This document shows positions 16,568-23,468 of a stretch of 31,834 bases of DNA, piece after piece. Below the pieces are notes generated by a model that searched no databases, was not told where the DNA came from, and was given only the letters and a program-made list of their open reading frames with translations. The DNA lies in NCBI GenBank assembly GCA_964629765.1, contig CAZVTK010000041.1, positions 1 through 31,834 of the forward strand, written 5' to 3'. Each line of letters begins with the position of its first letter. Within the stretch, counting starts at the first letter, position 1. Made by a program: the position numbers and the translations under genes. This DNA comes from RCIO01 sp964629765. Lineage in GTDB: Bacteria > Pseudomonadota > Alphaproteobacteria > Rhizobiales > Rhizobiaceae.

Positions 16568-17647
16568 ATGAACATCAAGAGCCTTCTGATCGGCTCAGCG
16601 GCCCTCGCGACGGCTTCGACCGGCGCCCTGGCTGCCGACGCGATCGTCGTCCCCCAGCCGGAACCGATGGAATACGTCCGCATCTGCGACGTCTACGGCA
16701 CCGGCTTCTTCTACATCCCGGGCACCGAGACCTGCCTCAAGATCGGCGGCTTCTACCGCGTCGACGCCGAGTACAACGTCAAGGCCGTGGGCGCGCTGAC
16801 CTATTACACGCGCTTCAATGTGAACTTCGACGTCCGTTCGGACAGCGAGGTCGGCACGATCCGCGGCTACGCGTCGCTGAACTTCGACTACGGCTGGAAC
16901 CAGAGGGCCACGACCCCTGCCGGCGCGCCGTCGCCCGCCTACCAGGCTACGCTGGCCGGCATCGACGATACCTACATCCAGATCATCCGTGGTTCGCATA
17001 GCTGGTTGTTCGGCCGCACCATCCGTCCGTTCAGCCGCATGGCCGGCAACGGCCTCTTCACGCTGAACGGCGGCAGCTTCGGTCTCAACCGTACGACGGA
17101 AGCGACCTACGCCTTCTCCGGCTCGAACGGCTTCAACTTCTGGGCGTCGATCGTCAACGACAACAGCGTTGTCGACTTCCTGCCGGATGTGGAACTGGGC
17201 GTGCGGTTCGACCGCGGCTGGGGCTCGATCGGCGCCACTGTCGCCTATGACTCCGACGGCGTCGCAGGCCCCGGCGCCGCCGCCGCCAACGGCGCCATCG
17301 GCGCCAAGGCGTGGACCCGCGTCAAGTTCGGCAATTCGGGCGTCACCGGCGGCCTGATGGTCATGTATGCCAGCAGCGCGGCCAGCACCTACGCTCCGAC
17401 CCTTCCGGTTGCCGCCGGCGCTGCGCCGGGTGCGGGTGCGACCCTGTCGGTTCTGGCCGGCCTCCAGGCGAAGTTCTCGCCGAAGGTCACCGGTAACCTG
17501 CATGCCCAGTGGTTCAACACCGGCGCCATCGACGCCGCTGTCAACCTCGACTTCGCTGTGGCTCGCGGTTTCAACGTGATCCCGGAAATCCGCTACGACT
17601 CCGCCAAGAACATCGGCGCGGTCGTTCGCCTGCAGCGCGGCTTCTGA
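16568..17647 (+). CDS. Omp2-type porin (Porin_2 family), copy 3
   Basis: 359 residues, the closest paralogue of copy 2. Same signal peptide, same mature start, and C-terminal VRLQRGF. Differences concentrate in presumed surface loops (NQRATTPAGAPSPAYQATLA in place of the shorter copy 2 segment; a GVAGPGAAAANG insertion in a later loop). GGAGG lies 6 nt before ATG 16568. Codon use is strongly biased and close to copy 2, as expected for a highly expressed outer-membrane protein. Three porins in 5 kb suggest loop diversification under selection from phage or other surface-binding agents; that is inference. Confidence 0.95.
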   Translation: MNIKSLLIGSAALATASTGALAADAIVVPQPEPMEYVRICDVYGTGFFYIPGTETCLKIGGFYRVDAEYNVKAVGALTYYTRFNVNFDVRSDSEVGTIRGYASLNFDYGWNQRATTPAGAPSPAYQATLAGIDDTYIQIIRGSHSWLFGRTIRPFSRMAGNGLFTLNGGSFGLNRTTEATYAFSGSNGFNFWASIVNDNSVVDFLPDVELGVRFDRGWGSIGATVAYDSDGVAGPGAAAANGAIGAKAWTRVKFGNSGVTGGLMVMYASSAASTYAPTLPVAAGAAPGAGATLSVLAGLQAKFSPKVTGNLHAQWFNTGAIDAAVNLDFAVARGFNVIPEIRYDSAKNIGAVVRLQRGF

Positions 17648-17668
17648 TAGCAGCCTCGCGATCTGAAG

Positions 17669-17700
17669 AGACCCGGCGGGCAACCGCCGGGTCTTTTTTT
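17669..17700 (+). terminator. rho-independent terminator of the third porin
   Basis: AGACCCGGCGG (17669-17679) pairs with CCGCCGGGTCT (17684-17694) around GCAA, followed by T7 (17694-17700). A textbook terminator 21 nt after the stop. Confidence 0.92.
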
Positions 17701-17873
17701 CACAGCCGGCGAACCGGCGGCGCGGACGAGCGCGGGCGTTTACCCGGCCCGAAGCCGGAAGGAGGATTTGCCGCAGCCGGACCGGCACGCGGCATGGGGC
17801 GCCAACGCTTGCTTAACCGGGAGGGGATACCGGACGCGCGATCGCGCAAAAACCTGCTCCGAAGGTCAGCCTG

Positions 17874-18830
17874 GTGACAAAAAGCATACAATGCCAAAGC
17901 TTTGCCTGGGCTCAACCGGGATTGAGCTATGATCTGAGTTACGACCAGTGCGCAATGCGCCCGCGGATAGTGGAAAAATACGCGCTGGCGGAGCTGTTCG
18001 ACAGATATGGCGACATTCTCTGGGAAGAGGGCTCGCACAAATACAACGTCACGTCCTTCATCGGCGAGCTGGGCGAGTTGCTCGCGAGCCGCCGCTTCAG
18101 CGTGTTCGGCCAGGACATGCTCGACGGCCTCGTCGTCAGCCTGCGCGGCAAGGGCAACAGCAACGCCACGATCAACCGCAAGCTCGCCGCGCTGCGCAAG
18201 CTGCTGCGCAAGGCGCATGCCATGGGCGACGTCCACGGCCTGCCGGAATTCCGCCGCCAGAAGGAGCGGGCCGGCCGCATCCGCTTCCTCGACCGCGCCG
18301 AGGAAGACGCGCTGTTTGCCCGCATCCGCGCCCGCTCGGAGCCGCTCCACGATCTCAGCGTCTTCCTGGTGGATACCGGCGCGCGGCTGAGCGAGGCGTT
18401 CCGGGTGCGCTGGCCCGACCTCAGCGACGGAAACGTCACCTTCTGGATGACCAAATCGGGGTACAGCCGCACCGTTCCGCTCACCGGCCGCGCGGCGAAG
18501 GCGGCCGAGCGCCGGCGCGGCGGCACGAAAGGGCCTTTCGCCGGCATGACCGGGCCGCTCTACCGCGCCGTCTGGAACGAGGCGCGGGCCGGGATGGGGC
18601 TGGCCGACGACGGGGATTTCGTGCCCCATGTGCTGCGCCACACCTGCGCCACGCGGCTGGTCAGGGGCGGCATCGACATCCGCCGCGTGCAGATGTGGCT
18701 CGGCCACCGGACCCTTGCCATGACGATGCGCTACGCCCACCTGGCGACCGCGGACCTGACCAACTGCGTGGCGGTTCTGGAGCACGGCGCGCGTCCCTTC
18801 GCGCGCGAACCGGGCGGGGGGCCGGCGTAG
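17874..18830 (+). CDS. tyrosine recombinase (phage-integrase family)
   Basis: Site-specific recombinase of 318 residues from GTG 17874 (GAAGG 8 nt upstream); a shorter start at ATG 17955 (MRPRIVEKYALAEL) is also possible. It has an N-terminal SAM-like core-binding domain (about 35-125) and a C-terminal catalytic domain with a full active site: R171 in GARLSEAFR, K194, H252-x2-R255 in PHVLRHT, H278 in LGHRT, and nucleophile Y287 in MRYAHL. It is therefore probably active. It ends 85 nt before tRNA-Ser, a classic place for an integrase, but points toward the tRNA from the chromosome side while the accessory DNA starts on the other side. It may belong to an older element or be a resident recombinase. 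Confidence 0.92.
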   Translation: MTKSIQCQSFAWAQPGLSYDLSYDQCAMRPRIVEKYALAELFDRYGDILWEEGSHKYNVTSFIGELGELLASRRFSVFGQDMLDGLVVSLRGKGNSNATINRKLAALRKLLRKAHAMGDVHGLPEFRRQKERAGRIRFLDRAEEDALFARIRARSEPLHDLSVFLVDTGARLSEAFRVRWPDLSDGNVTFWMTKSGYSRTVPLTGRAAKAAERRRGGTKGPFAGMTGPLYRAVWNEARAGMGLADDGDFVPHVLRHTCATRLVRGGIDIRRVQMWLGHRTLAMTMRYAHLATADLTNCVAVLEHGARPFAREPGGGPA

Positions 18831-18877
18831 AGCGCCGAGCCGCTCCCGCCTGCACGCGCACCGGTCGGGAAAAAGCC

Positions 18878-18906
18878 TTGAAACTCGCGAAATGGCGGTC
18901 CATAGG
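18878..18906 (+). promoter_or_regulatory. possible tRNA-Ser promoter
   Basis: TTGAAA (18878-18883), 17 nt, then CATAGG (18901-18906), placing the start of transcription a few bases before the tRNA. The -10 match is poor; the call rests on position. Confidence 0.35.
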
Positions 18907-18915
18907 GACCGCACC

Positions 18916-19006
18916 GGAGAGGTGGCCGAGTGGTCGAAGGCGCTCCCCTGCTAAGGGAGTAGACCTCAAAAGGGTCTCGTGGGTTCGAATCCCATCCTCT
19001 CCGCCA
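18916..19006 (+). tRNA. tRNA-Ser(GCU)
   Basis: 91 nt including encoded CCA. The acceptor stem is GGAGAGG (18916-18922) with CCTCTCC (18996-19002). The anticodon stem CTCCC/GGGAG encloses the loop CTGCTAA with anticodon GCT (18950-18952), which reads AGC/AGU serine codons. The long variable arm around 18960-18980 is the class II hallmark of serine tRNAs. The T-arm contains GGTTCGAATCC. Its 3' half is read on the other strand by the serine recombinase gene, and accessory DNA begins just beyond it, so its 3' end is the likely integration site of the neighbouring element. Confidence 0.97.
18966..19006. other. putative attachment-site core (tRNA-Ser 3' end)
   Basis: The accessory region starts at the tRNA 3' end and the recombinase reading frame continues 41 nt into the tRNA before its stop. 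This is what an attL core looks like when an element restores the tRNA on insertion. The matching attR copy was not seen in the window, so core length and exact crossover are unknown. Confidence 0.5.
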
Positions 19007-20543
19007 TTGTGTTTTCTCTCATGTTTGCATCTCCCAACATCTTGAACGGCAAGGTCATGTGCGGTGTTTGAAACCCGCCGTCCGGCGACCACGCCAGACG
19101 GTCGGTGAAGGCGAGCCGCAGGACCAGTTTGCGAAGATCGTATCTGCCCGAACGCCAGAGCCTTGCAGGGTTTGCGAGAAAGTCGAACACGAGTTTGAAG
19201 GTCTCCTCGAACGTGCTGCCCGGCTGGCGCGTGGTTTGGCGCTTTTCCTCGATCAGTAATTTCCCGCGTTCCAGTTCCGTGATGCGCTTCTCATAGGCGG
19301 CGATGACGGTGGACGAGCCGGACTCCACGATTCGATCCAGAAGTGTCGCGATCTGCTTTTCGACCTTCGCGGCTTCACGTTCGCAGGACAGCGCCAATGC
19401 GCGGGCTTGTGCGCGGCGCTGGTTCCACGCATCGCGCACCATCGCCAGCGTGACGTTGAACAGGCCCGGCGCGGGCGTGAGGCCATCCAGCAGTTCCGCG
19501 AACGCGCCCTCGATATGGTCGCGGCGGATCATTTTGCCTTTGCGCGCGCAGTCCTTGGCGAAGCAGTAATAATAGGCGTAGCGCGTCTTCATCTTGCCGG
19601 TGGACCAACACCCGGTCAGCGGCTTGCCGCAGCAGCCGCAGGCGACAGCACCGCGCAGAGGGAAGTCGCCGCAGAGATCGGGACGCATGGGCATCTTCGC
19701 GCCCTCCGTCAGGCGTTCGCGGATGCGCTCGAAGGTTTCGAGGGTGACAAGCCCGTCATGCTTGCCCTTACGCAGGGACACGTCCCAATCGGACGCTTCG
19801 ACATAGCCCGCGTAAAGTGGCTTGGTCAGGATGTCGTTCACAAGCTGGTTGCGGACCTGACCCCTGCCGTCCTTGGGAAAGGCGGGCTGCGATTCGAAGA
19901 AGCGTTTCACTTCCGCCTGCGTCTGGAACCGGCCCGAGGCGTAGCCTTCCATGCCTTCCTGAATGATCGAGGCAACAGGTTCGTCACGGACCAGCACCCG
20001 GCCCTCGCCGGACTTCGAGACATGGCGGTAGCCGATAGAGGTCACGAACGGCCAATAGCCGTTCATCACACGGGCGCGCATCCGATTGCGGGTCTGCTCC
20101 GCGTTCTTCTGGCGCTGGTGCTGGGAGACGCTGGCCAGCAGGTTCTCGACCAGAATGGAATCAGAATCCTCCCCGAACTCGACGGACGGGCTTTCCAGCC
20201 GCGCGCCTGCATTGGCGATGGCGCTGCGCAGTTCCAGATGCGCCTTGATGTCCCGCGCGAGGCGGCTGATGTCGTCGATGATGACGACATTCGAGCCGGT
20301 CTTGCGGCTGGATTTGAGGAAGGAAAGCATGGCCTGAATGCCGGGCCGCGTGATGAGGCCGCCGGACACGGCCTCGTCGCTGAACACCTGCGCCACCTCA
20401 TAGCCCTTCATGCGCGCGAACTCGCGGCAGCGGGTTTCCTGCGAGGATATGCCGTGGCCCTTTTGCATTTGGGCCACGCTCGACACGCGGCAATAGATCA
20501 CCGCGCGATCCGCGTGGGGGTTTTGTTCTCCTGTTGGCTTCAT
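18966..20543 (-). CDS. large serine recombinase (resolvase/integrase)
   Basis: 525 residues. The N-terminal resolvase domain has nucleophile S21 in YCRVSS and the block VVIIDDISRLARD (86-98). A recombinase domain follows (about 160-280), then a zinc ribbon (C302, C304/C305, C327, C332) and a coiled-coil-prone stretch (about 370-425) typical of serine integrases. It probably catalyses integration and excision of this element. The last 12 codons (AERMGFEPTRPF) are antisense tRNA-Ser, so the C-terminus is supplied by the attachment site. Its ATG overlaps the stop of the upstream 123-residue gene by 4 nt. GAGG lies 5 nt before the start. Confidence 0.93.
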   Translation of the reverse strand: MKPTGEQNPHADRAVIYCRVSSVAQMQKGHGISSQETRCREFARMKGYEVAQVFSDEAVSGGLITRPGIQAMLSFLKSSRKTGSNVVIIDDISRLARDIKAHLELRSAIANAGARLESPSVEFGEDSDSILVENLLASVSQHQRQKNAEQTRNRMRARVMNGYWPFVTSIGYRHVSKSGEGRVLVRDEPVASIIQEGMEGYASGRFQTQAEVKRFFESQPAFPKDGRGQVRNQLVNDILTKPLYAGYVEASDWDVSLRKGKHDGLVTLETFERIRERLTEGAKMPMRPDLCGDFPLRGAVACGCCGKPLTGCWSTGKMKTRYAYYYCFAKDCARKGKMIRRDHIEGAFAELLDGLTPAPGLFNVTLAMVRDAWNQRRAQARALALSCEREAAKVEKQIATLLDRIVESGSSTVIAAYEKRITELERGKLLIEEKRQTTRQPGSTFEETFKLVFDFLANPARLWRSGRYDLRKLVLRLAFTDRLAWSPDGGFQTPHMTLPFKMLGDANMRENTMAERMGFEPTRPF

Positions 20544-20911
20544 GAATCCTCGCTTCCCGCCGCCTTACCCTGATCGGGCGCGGCGGCATCTGTGTTGTCT
20601 GACATCTCCCTGAAGGCGTGGGCACAGGATACCATGCGCGCGGAATCCGCTTCCAGCATTCCGCGCCTTTTATGCACATCGGCCCGGCCCTGCTGGATTG
20701 GGTGGACCCCGAAGCTGAGATCGACAAAGCCGACCACGACCAGCCACAGCGCTTGCAGAAGCGCGTCTTCCTGTTCGCGGGTCAGGTCGCCGCCCTCAAG
20801 ATGGGCGCGGTAATCGTCGGGATTGAAGGTCAGCGCCGGGAAATGCCCGGCATCCGCCTGCGGCGGCTGAGGGTCGTCTTGGAATGGGCCGGACGGCATG
20901 TCGTTCGTCAT
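20540..20911 (-). CDS. hypothetical protein co-transcribed with the serine recombinase
   Basis: 123 residues with no recognised domain. The middle DLTREQEDALLQALWLVVVGFVDLSFGVHP is the conserved-looking part and resembles small proteins that precede recombinase genes in alphaproteobacterial islands; the ends are acidic, Pro/Ala-rich and probably disordered. GGGAGG lies 6 nt before ATG 20911. The stop overlaps the recombinase start (ATGA), so translation is coupled. A role as recombinase accessory or directionality factor is possible, but only the genomic position points to it. Confidence 0.75.
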   Translation of the reverse strand: MTNDMPSGPFQDDPQPPQADAGHFPALTFNPDDYRAHLEGGDLTREQEDALLQALWLVVVGFVDLSFGVHPIQQGRADVHKRRGMLEADSARMVSCAHAFREMSDNTDAAAPDQGKAAGSEDS

Positions 20912-20949
20912 GTCCGGCCTCCCGTGCCTGTTGTTGCGACGAACGACCT

Positions 20950-20978
20950 AGAATACCGGATCACTTTGCAATCTGCAA
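20950..20978 (-). promoter_or_regulatory. promoter of the recombinase operon with palindrome
   Basis: On the minus strand TTGCAG (20978-20973), 17 nt, TATTCT (20955-20950), placed 39 nt before the hypothetical gene. The -35 overlaps the palindrome TTGCA-ATC-TGCAA (20966-20978), a possible operator. Confidence 0.55.
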
Positions 20979-21048
20979 GGAATATAGTCCTAGTTTCCTG
21001 CCGCGCCGATACTGGCAGCGGCAGGCATGGAATAAAGGAAAGACAGTC

Positions 21049-21246
21049 ATGCACGGCCTGCTTCTCCGGTTGAACACGGATTCCGGCTTCAAAAGCCTTG
21101 TTCCGTCTGCTCGAACCGGCCCGCAGGCTGGCTTTTCGGAGATAGCCGCCCGGTCAACGCCGCGCCAGAGGGGCAGCACCGACCCTATACAAGCAGAATC
21201 GCCGCTGGCAGGATGCACGGTGCTGCTATCCTGTTGTCACCGTTGA
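21049..21246 (+). CDS. possible small hypothetical protein
   Basis: 65 residues from ATG 21049, preceded by AGGAAAG at a suitable distance. There is no domain, signal peptide or membrane segment; the sequence is Ser/Arg/Pro-rich with three cysteines near the end. It ends 14 nt before the next gene on the same strand, so it may be a leader or a genuine small gene. Coding status is uncertain. Confidence 0.35.
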   Translation: MHGLLLRLNTDSGFKSLVPSARTGPQAGFSEIAARSTPRQRGSTDPIQAESPLAGCTVLLSCCHR

Positions 21247-21260
21247 CGGAATTACCGCCC

Positions 21261-21881
21261 ATGTCCGCGCGGAAATCAGCAAAGACAAAGCGCGTATCCC
21301 GGCCCCTCTATCACTCGGCCAAGATCAGCGAATACCGCTTCCGCAAGGTGCTTATGAGTTTCGTGCGGGACCAGTCCGCCACCGACACGGCGCGGGCCTG
21401 CGGCCTCAGCGTCAACGCCGTGGTGGGAATATTCCGAAAGGTCAGGGTGTATTTTTTCGAGGTGGCGCTGTTCACCGACTTCTATGAAGGCGGCGACCCA
21501 CTGGCCGAACTCGACCGCGAGAGCGCGACCTATGAGCACGATCTGCTGACGTTCCACCTCGCGCGGGTCCGCGCCAAAAACGGGTTGAAATCACCGGCCA
21601 GCGAGCCGGACTATCATTTTGCCGAAAGCCACTGGCGGTATCATTTCCATGTCATGGAGCGGGACCGCCCCGATGCGCCGATCCGCGATATGATGCTGGC
21701 GCATCTGCTGGAGATCATCCGTATCTGCGGCCCCGTAGGCACAAAGCCCGTCAACCGTCGTGCCGGGCTGTTGGCCGTCATGCAGCAAATGGATCAGCGG
21801 ATTGCTTGGCTGGAGAGGAATGCGTCCGGATTCATCTCACCTGCGCGGCGTGACAGCCTTAAGGACGTACGCGCCATGTGA
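21261..21881 (+). CDS. hypothetical protein with N-terminal helix-turn-helix-like segment
   Basis: 206 residues from ATG 21261. A basic N-terminus (MSARKSAKTKRVSRPLYHSA) is followed by a helix-turn-helix-like stretch (FVRDQSATDTARACGLSVNA, then VVGIFRKVR) of the kind seen at the start of some transposases and regulators. The rest contains HFAESHWRYHFHVMERDRP and a C-terminal helical part (AVMQQMDQRIAWLERNASGF). No catalytic motif is visible, so a DNA-binding or accessory role is more likely than an active transposase. Ribosome site weak. Function unknown. Confidence 0.65.
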   Translation: MSARKSAKTKRVSRPLYHSAKISEYRFRKVLMSFVRDQSATDTARACGLSVNAVVGIFRKVRVYFFEVALFTDFYEGGDPLAELDRESATYEHDLLTFHLARVRAKNGLKSPASEPDYHFAESHWRYHFHVMERDRPDAPIRDMMLAHLLEIIRICGPVGTKPVNRRAGLLAVMQQMDQRIAWLERNASGFISPARRDSLKDVRAM

Positions 21882-21922
21882 ATCCGTCAGAGTGAAAAAA
21901 TAATACAACGCCACAACAAAAT

Positions 21923-21951
21923 TTGACATACTTTATGCGCATGTAATATAT
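21923..21951 (+). promoter_or_regulatory. sigma-70-like promoter in AT-rich DNA
   Basis: TTGACA (21923-21928), 17 nt, ATATAT (21946-21951), or TAATAT two bases earlier. It lies about 45 nt before the small membrane protein. The surrounding 110 nt are strikingly AT-rich compared with the rest of the window. Confidence 0.55.
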
Positions 21952-21993
21952 CTTAACAATTAATGATTTATATAATAATACTTTGGAAAAATC

Positions 21994-22293
21994 ATGGAAA
22001 GAATTGCAGATGTTTTTTCAAGGGCTGCAGGCGCGTCCGTTCTTATACTGACACCTTTTCTAGCGTCCGGAGCTGCATTTTATGCTGGTTGGGAAGCCGC
22101 AGGCTGGCTGTTTGATGACCACGGATTCCTGACAGCAAATTCAGCTTCTGCGGCCCTTGTGAAGGCCACTTTCTCTGGGTTGGGACTCGCCTTGGCAGGT
22201 CCACTTAGCGTTCTTGTCGGCTCCCCGCCATTGGCCGACCGCGCCGCTAACGTCGCCGCGAAATGCGTTCAGCGAGCATTTGGCATCAACTGA
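21994..22293 (+). CDS. small membrane protein of unknown function
   Basis: 99 residues. Two hydrophobic stretches (about 14-40, VLILTPFLASGAAFYAGWEA, and about 58-78, TFSGLGLALAGPLSVLVGS) suggest a two-pass inner-membrane protein. No family is recognised. It has a good promoter upstream but no clear ribosome site. It converges with the next gene with only 2 nt between the two stop codons. Its GC content is lower than the core genome, consistent with transfer. Confidence 0.55.
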   Translation: MERIADVFSRAAGASVLILTPFLASGAAFYAGWEAAGWLFDDHGFLTANSASAALVKATFSGLGLALAGPLSVLVGSPPLADRAANVAAKCVQRAFGIN

Positions 22294-22295
22294 CC

Positions 22296-22787
22296 TCAGT
22301 TAAAAATCATAGGCGCGGCAATAGCTGCCCACAAAAAAACGACAATGATTGGTAGGCTAATCGGCAACAAATGGCCTAGTACATGAAAATCAAAATACCG
22401 CCCTCCGTGGCCCGTTAATTTAAGCCAAGGAGCACTCTGAGTCGGGTCACCGTCATCTAGATAGCGCGTGCTGTATGTCCTCTTAAGGTGCTCAACCTCC
22501 CATACGGCGGCTAGAACCGAGAGAAAACTGAACACAGAAACGAGTATTCCAAAAAATACCGTCCAACCGAGAACTGTATTCAGCGCATTTGCATCGAGAA
22601 TTGTCTGGGTTGCCGCTTTGTCAGAGTTACTTGCAGATAAGGCCGTTGCAAAAAGGGCTAGCAATACACCCTCAACTAAAACCAATAAATTTAGCCTCTG
22701 GCTTATGAAATTATATTCATCAACAGCGCGTTGCCTGTAAATTTCAAAAGCCTTGAGCCTATCTGTATGATCATTAGACTGATTCAT
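22296..22787 (-). CDS. three-pass membrane protein of unknown function
   Basis: 163 residues from ATG 22787, chosen for the GGGGGAGGG ribosome site just upstream. A soluble N-terminal helix (about 8-30, RLKAFEIYRQRAVDEYNFIS) is followed by three hydrophobic segments near 31-50, 70-95 and 138-160. The pattern of a short cytosolic helix plus a few membrane helices is shared by several small membrane effectors of defence systems, but no motif confirms that. It forms a tail-to-tail pair with the 99-residue membrane protein. GC is low. Function not known. Confidence 0.7.
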   Translation of the reverse strand: MNQSNDHTDRLKAFEIYRQRAVDEYNFISQRLNLLVLVEGVLLALFATALSASNSDKAATQTILDANALNTVLGWTVFFGILVSVFSFLSVLAAVWEVEHLKRTYSTRYLDDGDPTQSAPWLKLTGHGGRYFDFHVLGHLLPISLPIIVVFLWAAIAAPMIFN

Positions 22788-22840
22788 TTTTACCCTCCCC
22801 CAAGCGCCCATTCTGATCGTAGGAATGCGCCGTAGAAGAA

Positions 22841-23044
22841 TCAATAGGGTATGTTCCGACTGCGTTGTCTCTGCCCTGATCTCGGTATACAGGCGCAGCA
22901 ACTGACAGCGTCCGCCTCGCCGAATACAAGAGGCGGCCTCGCATTCGCCGCAAGCATGTGTTCGACCCAGGCCACGCGCCGGAGGTCTTCAGGGATGTCT
23001 CCCCAAGGTCTTCCGGCCACAAAGAATGAAGCTTCCGACATCAT
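22841..23044 (-). pseudogene. possible gene fragment
   Basis: 67 codons starting MMSEASFFVAGRPWGDIPED, with a protein-like composition for about 45 residues, after which the frame becomes Arg/Ser/Cys-rich and stops; a different frame (LLRLYTEIRAETTQ) looks more protein-like from there. No ribosome site and no recognised family. It is best read as a frameshifted remnant, or as non-coding DNA. Confidence 0.25.
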
Positions 23045-23045
23045 G

Positions 23046-23402
23046 CAAGATGTGTGCGGTACTACCGCACCATCTTGGCAAGGGAGGCCCGCTGCGCGCC
23101 TCCCGTTGCATCCCTCCCGGCCTATGGCGCATCGACGGCATTGAGCCTTTACGCGCCATCCAACCGTATCGCCAGTTGATCACTCGCTGTGGAGATTTCG
23201 CTCTCCCCGCACCCCATCGACCAAGGGGCGTATCGCCGCCCCTCATGGCTCCCATTCGCCGGACCCGGAGCCTTCCCGCTCCACCGGCACCGAACCATGG
23301 AGGAACGTCCGCCGTTCCATTGCGCTTAGGGAGCCTCCGATCTCCCCGAGACCCCATGGCCAACCGTCCGCCGGTTGGATGCCACCAGCGTCTTGCCGCT
23401 GG
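23046..23402. repeat. array of short hairpins in gene-free DNA
   Basis: Within the 681-nt gap 22788-23468, about 360 nt hold at least nine inverted repeats. A 14-bp stem with one bulge is CAAGATG-t-GTGCGGT / ACCGCAC-CATCTTG (23046-23077). Then GGGAGGC/GCCTCCC (23082-23104), GGAGA/TCTCC (23191-23206), AGGGGCG/CGCCCCT (23224-23243) and a nested GCCGG..GGAGC / GCTCC..CCGGC (23258-23288). Then GGAACG/CGTTCC (23302-23318), GGGAG/CTCCC (23329-23346), CCAACCG/CGGTTGG (23360-23378) and CCAGCG/CGCTGG (23385-23402). Two of them share the loop TCCGC. It could be a structured RNA or a folded single-strand DNA site. Confidence 0.65.
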
Positions 23403-23468
23403 ACCACGCGCCGGAAGAGTTCGCTGCCCCCTTCACACATTCTGCCGTAAGGGCACGTCGTCTTGCCG

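Larger units (their letters stand above)
15189..17647. repeat. large inverted repeat formed by two divergent porin genes
   Basis: Porin copies 2 (minus) and 3 (plus) face away from each other. Their first about 180 bp, ribosome-site leaders, 3' coding ends and terminators are nearly identical, giving two long inverted arms around 16239-16548. Such pairs exchange sequence by gene conversion and can flip the intervening segment by homologous recombination. Confidence 0.85.

Noticed and set aside
18661..19092. Minus-strand ORF containing GEDGIRTHETLLRS-like residues
   Set aside because: This is antisense tRNA-Ser translation, a well-known source of spurious proteins.
19407..20573. 388-codon plus-strand ORF opposite the serine recombinase
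   Set aside because: Shadow frame; the recombinase motifs are on the minus strand.
23046..23402. CRISPR array
   Set aside because: The stems differ in sequence and spacing; there are no direct repeats with unique spacers and no cas genes.
22788..23468. Retron (structured RNA plus reverse transcriptase)
   Set aside because: The stems are suggestive, but no reverse-transcriptase motif occurs in any nearby frame.
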